Source of the DNA: CAZLAP01 sp964557715
GTDB taxonomy: Bacteria > Patescibacteriota > Minisyncoccia > Minisyncoccales > RBG-13-42-11
Length of the DNA stretch: 10,507 bases
NCBI GenBank assembly: GCA_964557715.1
Contig: CAZLAP010000003.1
Span: forward strand, 1 to 10,507
Direction of reading: 5' to 3'
Each line of letters starts with the position of its first letter. Within the stretch, counting starts at the first letter, position 1. Under the pieces are notes generated by a model. The model made no database searches and had not been told where the DNA came from. It was given only the letters and a program-made list of their open reading frames with translations. Positions 5,738 through 10,507 of the stretch are shown piece by piece. Made by a program: the position numbers and the translations under genes.

Positions 5738-7009
5738 ATGTTAGATATAAAATTCATTCGCGAAAATCCGAAAAAGATTAAAAACGACTGCCAAAAAAAA
5801 GGAGTTAAAATTAATATTGACAAGCTTTTTGAAATTGACAAAAGAAGGCGCGAAGCACTCCAGGCGTTGGAAGATATGAGAGCGCAAAAAAACAAAGCCA
5901 ATAAGGAAATTCAAAAGGCAGAAGACCAGAGAGAAAAGAATAAAATTATTTTAAAAATGCGGGAATTAGATAAGAATAGCGACAGATTGGGCAGGACCAT
6001 GAAAAAACTGGATGAGGAATTCAACAGGTTAATGGCTCAAATTCCGAATCTGCCTTTAGACGGCGTTCCGGAAGGAAAAGACGAAAAAGACAACTTTGTT
6101 CTGAAAGAAGTGGGCAAAAAGCCAAAGTTTGGTTTTCAGCCTAAAAATTATTTGGAAATAGCCGAGAGGTTTGATTTGATTGACGTTAAAAGAGCAGCTA
6201 AAGTTTCCGGCAGCAGATTCGGTTATCTAAAAAGAGAAGCAGCTTTAATTGAGCTTGCTTTGGTCAGTTTGGCATTTGAAATTTTAACAAAAGAAAAATT
6301 TATCCCCATAATTCCTCCGGTTATGCTAAAAAGCGAAATGGCCAAAGGAATGGGTTATCTGGAACAAGCGGACAAAGAAGAAGCCTATTATTTGCCGCAA
6401 GACGACTTATATTTAGTGGGAACAGCCGAACAATCGGTAGGAGTGATGCATGCAGGTGAAATTATTGAAGAGAAAGAACTGCCCAAAAGATATGTTGCCT
6501 TTTCATCTTGCTTTAGAAGGGAGGCCGGCGCTTACGGGAAAGACACCAAAGGAATTTTCAGGGTTCACCAGTTTGACAAAGTGGAAATGTTCAGTTTTAC
6601 CAAGCCGGAAGATTCGGAAAAAGAGCATAGATTTTTTCTTGAAATGGAAGAAAAATTGATGCAGTTATTGAAAATTCCTTATCGGGTTTTAAACATTTGC
6701 GCTGGAGATTTAGGCAGGCCGGCTGCCGCCAAGTTTGACATTGAATCTTGGCTGCCTTCGGAAAACCGTTATCGCGAAACACACTCCGCTTCCAATTGCA
6801 CTGATTTTCAAGCGAGAAGACTCAATATAAGATACCGGGAAAAAGGCGGCAAATTAAATTTTGTTCATACCGTAAACGGTACGGCTTTTGCTCCCGGCAG
6901 AATATTGATTATGATTGTTGAAAATTATCAGCAAAAAGACGGCAGCGTATTAGTTCCCCAAGCTTTAAGGAAATATCTTTCTTTTAAAAAGATTTATCCT
7001 GAAAAATAG
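5738..7009 (+). CDS. serS: seryl-tRNA synthetase
   Basis: The enzyme charges tRNA-Ser (and tRNA-Sec where present) with serine. The 423-residue protein has the typical N-terminal antiparallel coiled-coil arm that grips the long variable arm of tRNA-Ser (about 30-105, rich in K, E and R), then a class II catalytic domain. Visible signatures are VGTAEQ (227-232, the serine-binding TxE), FRREAGAYGKDTKGIFRVHQ (259-278, motif 2), FDKVEMF (279-285), and NGTAFAPGRILIMIVENYQ (380-398, motif 3). RETHSASNCTDFQARR (346-361) is the family RETSSCSNC region with the first Cys changed to Ala. Length is normal for a bacterial SerRS. The ATG gives the expected MLDIKFIRENP start. The next gene follows after 29 bases without an obvious promoter, so co-transcription is likely. 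Confidence 0.96.
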   Translation: MLDIKFIRENPKKIKNDCQKKGVKINIDKLFEIDKRRREALQALEDMRAQKNKANKEIQKAEDQREKNKIILKMRELDKNSDRLGRTMKKLDEEFNRLMAQIPNLPLDGVPEGKDEKDNFVLKEVGKKPKFGFQPKNYLEIAERFDLIDVKRAAKVSGSRFGYLKREAALIELALVSLAFEILTKEKFIPIIPPVMLKSEMAKGMGYLEQADKEEAYYLPQDDLYLVGTAEQSVGVMHAGEIIEEKELPKRYVAFSSCFRREAGAYGKDTKGIFRVHQFDKVEMFSFTKPEDSEKEHRFFLEMEEKLMQLLKIPYRVLNICAGDLGRPAAAKFDIESWLPSENRYRETHSASNCTDFQARRLNIRYREKGGKLNFVHTVNGTAFAPGRILIMIVENYQQKDGSVLVPQALRKYLSFKKIYPEK

Positions 7010-7038
7010 TCTGTTTAGCGGAATACAAAAGAAAAACC

Positions 7039-7794
7039 ATGGAGGAAAAGCAGATTTCAATTAACAATCTAAAGACAAATTATAAAATTGCAGGAAAAGG
7101 GCCTGCTGTTTTAATATTGCACGGCTGGGGGTCAAAATCGGAAAAATGGCAAAAGGCAGGGGAATTATTGGCGGAAAAAGGCTTGAAAGTGATTATTCCA
7201 GATTTGCCGGGCTTTGGGAAAACTCAAAAGCCGGCAGAGTCCTGGGATTTGGACAGATACAGCGATTTTATTAAGAAATTGAGCGCTTCTTTAAATTTAG
7301 AAAAATTTTATCTATTAGGCCATTCTTTCGGCGGAGCGGTAGCAGTAAGGTTTTCTTTATCTTATCCGGAATCAGTTAAAAAACTTTTTCTGGCAGCAGC
7401 TGCCTGCCTTAGAAAAAAAACTTTAAAAAAAAGAATTTTAATCGGAATATCAAAAATTTTTGGTTTTTTTTCTTTTTTACCTTTTTATTCTTTTTTCAAA
7501 AAAGTCTTTTATAAATTCATCGTCAGAAAGAGCGATTATCCTTATTATAGCGGCATTATGAAAGAAACATATTTGAAAGCAATTGGCGAAGATTTGTCCG
7601 AAAAATTAAATTTAATAAAAATTCCGACAGTGATTATTTGGGGGGAAGATGACGATGTCACGCCGATTAAAGACGCCCGTTTTCTTGAGCAAAAAATAAA
7701 AAACTCAAAATTAATGGTTATTCCCGGAACAGGTCATGATTTGGAGCAGGAAAAGCCGGAAATTTTAACGCAAAAAGTTATTCAATCTTTATGA
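7039..7794 (+). CDS. alpha/beta hydrolase-fold protein
   Basis: This is a 251-residue alpha/beta hydrolase with a full catalytic triad: Ser96 in the nucleophile elbow GHSFGG (94-99), Asp205 in WGEDDDVTP (201-209), and His233 in GTGHD (230-234). The oxyanion-hole HGWG is at 28-31. The LPGFG at 56-60 is also typical. There is no signal peptide. The lid region (about 123-165) is unusually rich in Phe and Lys (ISKIFGFFSFLPFYSFFKKV, 137-156), which suggests membrane association or a lipid-like substrate. The substrate cannot be assigned; esterase, thioesterase or carboxylesterase are all possible. The stop overlaps the start of the Mur-like gene (ATGA, 7791-7794), so the two are translationally coupled and may act on the same envelope pathway. 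Confidence 0.88.
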   Translation: MEEKQISINNLKTNYKIAGKGPAVLILHGWGSKSEKWQKAGELLAEKGLKVIIPDLPGFGKTQKPAESWDLDRYSDFIKKLSASLNLEKFYLLGHSFGGAVAVRFSLSYPESVKKLFLAAAACLRKKTLKKRILIGISKIFGFFSFLPFYSFFKKVFYKFIVRKSDYPYYSGIMKETYLKAIGEDLSEKLNLIKIPTVIIWGEDDDVTPIKDARFLEQKIKNSKLMVIPGTGHDLEQEKPEILTQKVIQSL

Positions 7795-9101
7795 CAATTA
7801 TTTTTTCAATTTTTTGGTTCTTAATTTTCGTAAAGCTTCTGCTTTTTTGGCTTTGGCTGTGGCAATTAAAAGAATATCATTTCGGCCGTTTTAAATCTCA
7901 TTTTGAAACTCAGAAATTTAAAAAAATTATTTCTTCTTTTTGGCGCTTAAAATATCCAAAATTTACCAAAAAGATTACAGCTGTTTTTATCGCCTGCTCA
8001 TTGGCGGAAATTTTACTGCTTTCATATTCCCCCCTTTTTTTAGCCATTATTTTTACTTTTTTTTCAACCTCTTTACTTATTTTGTTTTTTCAAATTTTAG
8101 CAGTTATCTGGCGAAGATTTGTTATGGGCAAAGCCAAAGCAAAAAGATTAAAATTTAAAGATTTATTGGTCATAGGCATTACCGGCAGTTACGGTAAAAC
8201 TTCAACCAAGGAGTTTTTGTCAGCCATTTTATCTGAAAAATTCAATGTTTTAAAAACAAAGGAGCATCAAAACTCGGAAATAGGCATTTCTCAGTGCATT
8301 TTGAACAATTTAGAATCAAAACATCAAATTTTTGTTTGCGAAATGGCTGCTTATAATAAAGGAGGCATAAAGCTTTTATGCGACATTGCCAAACCTAAAA
8401 TCGGAATAATTGCAGGAGTTAATGAGCAGCATTTGTCAACTTTCGGCAATATGGAGAATTTGCTTTCAGCCGAAGGCGGAGAAGAATTGATTGACAGTTT
8501 GCCAAAAAACGGAATCGCTTTTTTCAACGGGAATAACCAATACTGCCGCCGTTTATATGAAAAGACAAAAATCAAGAAAATTTTTTACGGCGAAGAAGCT
8601 GCTTTTTCAGGCGAAGAGAATATTTTAGGGTCAACGGCTGTAGCCAGGGAATTGAACATGACAGAGGAAGAAATAAAACGGGCTGTTGGCAAAATTGATA
8701 ATAAATTTCCCGGCATTAAAATTAAAAAAGGAATAAATGGCTTAACCGTGATTGAGGCGACTTATTCCGCCAATCCTACGGGCTTAATTGCTCATTTGGA
8801 GTTTTTAAAAACTTTTCCCGGCAAAAAAGTAATTGTTATGCCTTGCTTGATTGAACTTGGTTCCGCTTCCAGCCGCGTTCATAAAGAAATAGGGAAAAAA
8901 ATAAGCGAGATTTGCGATTTGGCAATAATTACCACTAAAGACAGATTCAAAGAAATAAAAGAAGGCGCAGGAGAAAAAGTTATATTTTTAGAAAAATCAA
9001 AAGAAATTTTTAAAAAAATAATAAGTTTTACAAAAAAAGGCGATGTGGTGCTTTTGGAAGGCAGATTGCCGAATTTTCTTATTGAAAAGTTATTCGTTTA
9101 A
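7791..9101 (+). CDS. membrane-anchored Mur ligase-like protein (MurF-related)
   Basis: The 436 residues begin with about three membrane helices (roughly 3-24, 62-80, 82-107) where ordinary Mur ligases have their UDP-sugar-binding domain. The rest is a Mur ligase core. The ATP P-loop GITGSYGKTSTKE (129-141) is intact, EMAA is at 184-187, and NEQHLSTFG (211-219) matches the family His segment. YSANP (325-329) stands for the MurF YNANP, and MPCLIELGSASSRVHKEIG (350-368) is the C-terminal domain. Oddities: the lysine that is carbamylated in MurD/E/F is absent (AEGGEE, 227-232); the region between FYG (265-267) and GEEN (274-277) is shortened by some tens of residues; the usual HN is EN; and the PGR motif reads PGI (307-309). 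It may ligate an amino acid or peptide to a membrane-bound precursor. It could be the lineage's MurF or a paralogue with another substrate. Confidence 0.8.
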   Translation: MTIIFSIFWFLIFVKLLLFWLWLWQLKEYHFGRFKSHFETQKFKKIISSFWRLKYPKFTKKITAVFIACSLAEILLLSYSPLFLAIIFTFFSTSLLILFFQILAVIWRRFVMGKAKAKRLKFKDLLVIGITGSYGKTSTKEFLSAILSEKFNVLKTKEHQNSEIGISQCILNNLESKHQIFVCEMAAYNKGGIKLLCDIAKPKIGIIAGVNEQHLSTFGNMENLLSAEGGEELIDSLPKNGIAFFNGNNQYCRRLYEKTKIKKIFYGEEAAFSGEENILGSTAVARELNMTEEEIKRAVGKIDNKFPGIKIKKGINGLTVIEATYSANPTGLIAHLEFLKTFPGKKVIVMPCLIELGSASSRVHKEIGKKISEICDLAIITTKDRFKEIKEGAGEKVIFLEKSKEIFKKIISFTKKGDVVLLEGRLPNFLIEKLFV

Positions 9102-9118
9102 TTTTTTTAAAAAAATTA
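9099..9118. repeat. 20-bp palindrome spanning stop and start
   Basis: TAATTTTTTTAAAAAAATTA is a perfect palindrome that begins with the stop codon of the Mur-like gene and ends at the A of the next gene's ATG. As RNA it could fold into a weak A:U hairpin touching the start codon. It fills the whole 16-base gap, leaving no room for a ribosome binding site. Confidence 0.7.
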
Positions 9119-10371
9119 TGTTAAAACCGATTTCAATATCTTTGTCTCCGAATACCGAGAAGGACGATATTTTATTGGCCTTTAAGCTGCTTTTTCAGCC
9201 CTGGAAATGGAAAAAAGGAAAAGAAGTTAATTTTTTGGAGGAGCAATTTAAAAAATATCTTAAAATAAAATATGCTTTTTCTTTTAACAGCGGCCGGTCA
9301 TCTTTAATGGCAATTTTAAATTCTCTTGGCTTAAAACGGGAAGATGAAGTTTTGCTTCAAGCTTTTACCTGCAACGCTGCCGCAAATCCGATAATTTGGT
9401 CCGGGTTAAAGCCTGTTTATGTTGATTGCGATGAAGAAACTTTCAATATTAGCGTTGAAGACTTAAAAAATAAAATTACCCCGAAAAGCAAAGCTGTAAT
9501 GGTTCAACATACTTTTGGTCTGCCGGCTGATATGAATAAAATTTTAGAGATTTGCCGGCAAAATAACTTAATTTTGATTGAAGATTGCGCCCACTCTCTG
9601 GGGGCTGTCTATAGAGATAAAAAAACCGGCACTTTGGGCCAAATTGCTTTTTTCAGTTTTTCCCGAGATAAAATAATTTCTTCCGTTTACGGCGGAATGA
9701 TAGCGACTGATGACGAAGAGCTGGCCAAAAAAATAGGAGAATATCAAAATAAAATCGGGCATCCGTCTGTCTTTTGGATAAAACAGCAACTTCTTCATCC
9801 TGTTTTAATGAATTGGCTGATTCTTCCGACTTACAGGGTTCTGGGAAAATATTTGTTAGTTTTATTCCAATATTTAAAAATTTTGTCAAAAGCGGTCCAT
9901 TGGAGGGAAAAGAGAGGAAGGAAACCCGGTTATTTTCCCAAAAAAATGCCCAATGCTTTGGCAGTTTTAGCTTTAAGGCAATTTAAAAAAATAGAAAAAT
10001 TTAATAATCATAGGGAAAAAATTGCTGAATTTTACAGAGAACAGTTAAAAAATTCTTCTTTTGAATTGCCATTGGATTCCAAACAAGTGTATCTTAGATT
10101 TTCAATAAAACATTCTCAAGTTCATAATATAATAAAAAAAGCCTGGAAAAATAATTTTTTAATCGGAGATTGGTATACTTCAGCAATTGCTCCCGCTGAC
10201 ACAAAATTAAGCAAGATGGGTTATAAAATCGGCAGTTGTTCCAAAGCTGAAAAGTTAGCTGAAGAAACCTTTAATTTGCCAACCCATATAAATATTTCAG
10301 CAAAAGATGCTGGGAAAATAGTGGAATTTCTAAGAAATATTGATTATGGAAACAAGAAAAATCAGCAATAA
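9118..10371 (+). CDS. DegT/DnrJ/EryC1-type PLP aminotransferase
   Basis: The family transfers an amino group, usually from glutamate, to a keto group on a nucleotide-linked sugar for surface glycans, or more rarely to other small molecules. With the ATG at 9118 the protein has 417 residues. Recognisable sites are SGRSSL (58-63, cofactor phosphate region), HTFG (131-134), IEDCAHSLGA (154-163, Asp156 near the pyridine nitrogen), and FFSFSRDK (178-185), with Lys185 as the expected PLP Schiff-base lysine, followed by YGG. A hydrophobic insert (about 224-260) makes it somewhat longer than the usual 370-400 and might touch the membrane. An upstream in-frame ATG at 9043 lies inside the Mur-like gene and adds 25 residues without family similarity, so I reject it. 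The 3' end overlaps the FemAB gene by 26 bases. The substrate is unknown. Confidence 0.87.
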   Translation: MLKPISISLSPNTEKDDILLAFKLLFQPWKWKKGKEVNFLEEQFKKYLKIKYAFSFNSGRSSLMAILNSLGLKREDEVLLQAFTCNAAANPIIWSGLKPVYVDCDEETFNISVEDLKNKITPKSKAVMVQHTFGLPADMNKILEICRQNNLILIEDCAHSLGAVYRDKKTGTLGQIAFFSFSRDKIISSVYGGMIATDDEELAKKIGEYQNKIGHPSVFWIKQQLLHPVLMNWLILPTYRVLGKYLLVLFQYLKILSKAVHWREKRGRKPGYFPKKMPNALAVLALRQFKKIEKFNNHREKIAEFYREQLKNSSFELPLDSKQVYLRFSIKHSQVHNIIKKAWKNNFLIGDWYTSAIAPADTKLSKMGYKIGSCSKAEKLAEETFNLPTHINISAKDAGKIVEFLRNIDYGNKKNQQ

Positions 10372-10507
10372 AAATATTTGGGAAAACTTTTTTACGGAGT
10401 GCGAAGAAAAAACTTTTCTGCAATCTTGGAATTGGGGAGATTTTCAGAAAGCGATGGGAAATAAAATTTGGCGCTTGGGATTATATAGCAATCAAGAATT
10501 GCTTTCA
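10346..10507 (+). CDS. FemAB-type aminoacyltransferase, 5' part only
   Basis: FemA/FemB/FemX enzymes take amino acids from aminoacyl-tRNA and add them to the peptidoglycan stem peptide, building the interpeptide bridge on lipid II at the cytoplasmic side of the membrane. Only the first 54 codons are present and the frame is open to the end of the window. They read METRKISNKNIWENFF, then TFLQSWNWGDFQKAMGNKIW (23-42), which is the typical family opening (a Gln-Ser-x-x-Trp-Gly segment of the first GNAT-like domain). The ATG lies inside the aminotransferase gene (26-base overlap), so the two are coupled. The call rests on this N-terminal signature. Relatives in the same superfamily that act on other substrates are possible. 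Confidence 0.75.
   Translation, partial: METRKISNKNIWENFFTECEEKTFLQSWNWGDFQKAMGNKIWRLGLYSNQELLS

Noticed and set aside
7794..7823. UGA recoded as glycine, as in Gracilibacteria/Absconditabacteria.
   Set aside because: TGA at 7792-7794 ends a full-length hydrolase and forms an ATGA overlap with the next start; the Cas2-like gene also ends at TGA. Readthrough would add only a few residues and conserved glycines use GGN.
9043..9117. An upstream ATG giving the aminotransferase 25 extra N-terminal residues.
   Set aside because: The extension overlaps the Mur-like gene in another frame and does not resemble the family. The ATG at 9118 gives a normal DegT start.

Overview
The window is AT-rich, densely packed, and has all genes on the + strand. 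It looks like a chromosome segment of a Candidate Phyla Radiation (Patescibacteria, probably Parcubacteria-like) bacterium. That placement is an inference. It rests on small or trimmed versions of envelope proteins, a PBP2 with an N-terminal tail reading EPHEILLDS, a stand-alone winged-helix/Cas2-like (PaaX-type) protein, a membrane-anchored Mur-ligase-like protein, a FemAB gene, and no Shine-Dalgarno motif in front of any gene. Stops are TAA, TAG and TGA, and glycines are coded by GGN, so UGA reads as stop.

Layout. (1) 1-3117: a cell-elongation operon, mreC-mreD-mrdA (PBP2), with overlapping genes and a good extended -10 promoter only 9 bp before the mreC ATG. (2) 3118-4160: a repeat-dense island around one gene for a wHTH plus Cas2-like protein. 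It holds a 12-bp tandem repeat, a 20-bp perfect AT palindrome, a 19/20 direct repeat on both sides of the gene (with duplicated TATAATAA and ATGAGTAA blocks), and two different tandem arrays of 11-bp units. (3) 4161-7009: two class II aminoacyl-tRNA synthetases, lysS and serS, separated by an A/T-only spacer with two inverted repeats. (4) 7039-10507: a tightly coupled cluster of an alpha/beta hydrolase, a membrane-anchored divergent Mur ligase, a DegT-type PLP aminotransferase and the 5' end of a FemAB-type aminoacyltransferase that runs off the window.

How the genes work together. MreC, MreD and PBP2 are the lateral-wall (elongasome) core. The last cluster looks like an envelope-peptide or amino-sugar module: ligase, aminotransferase and FemAB transferase start within a few bases of one another. 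Its product is unknown. The Mur-like protein lacks the usual N-terminal UDP-sugar domain, has a shortened core and lacks several family residues, so it may not be an ordinary MurF.

Two observations deserve most attention: the duplicated element flanking the wHTH-Cas2 gene, and the membrane-Mur/DegT/FemAB cluster. A third is that all three promoters I could identify put the -10 box 9-10 bp before the ATG, which suggests leaderless mRNAs. The two gene-free stretches are 199 and 268 bases long; no RNA gene or CRISPR array was seen in either.
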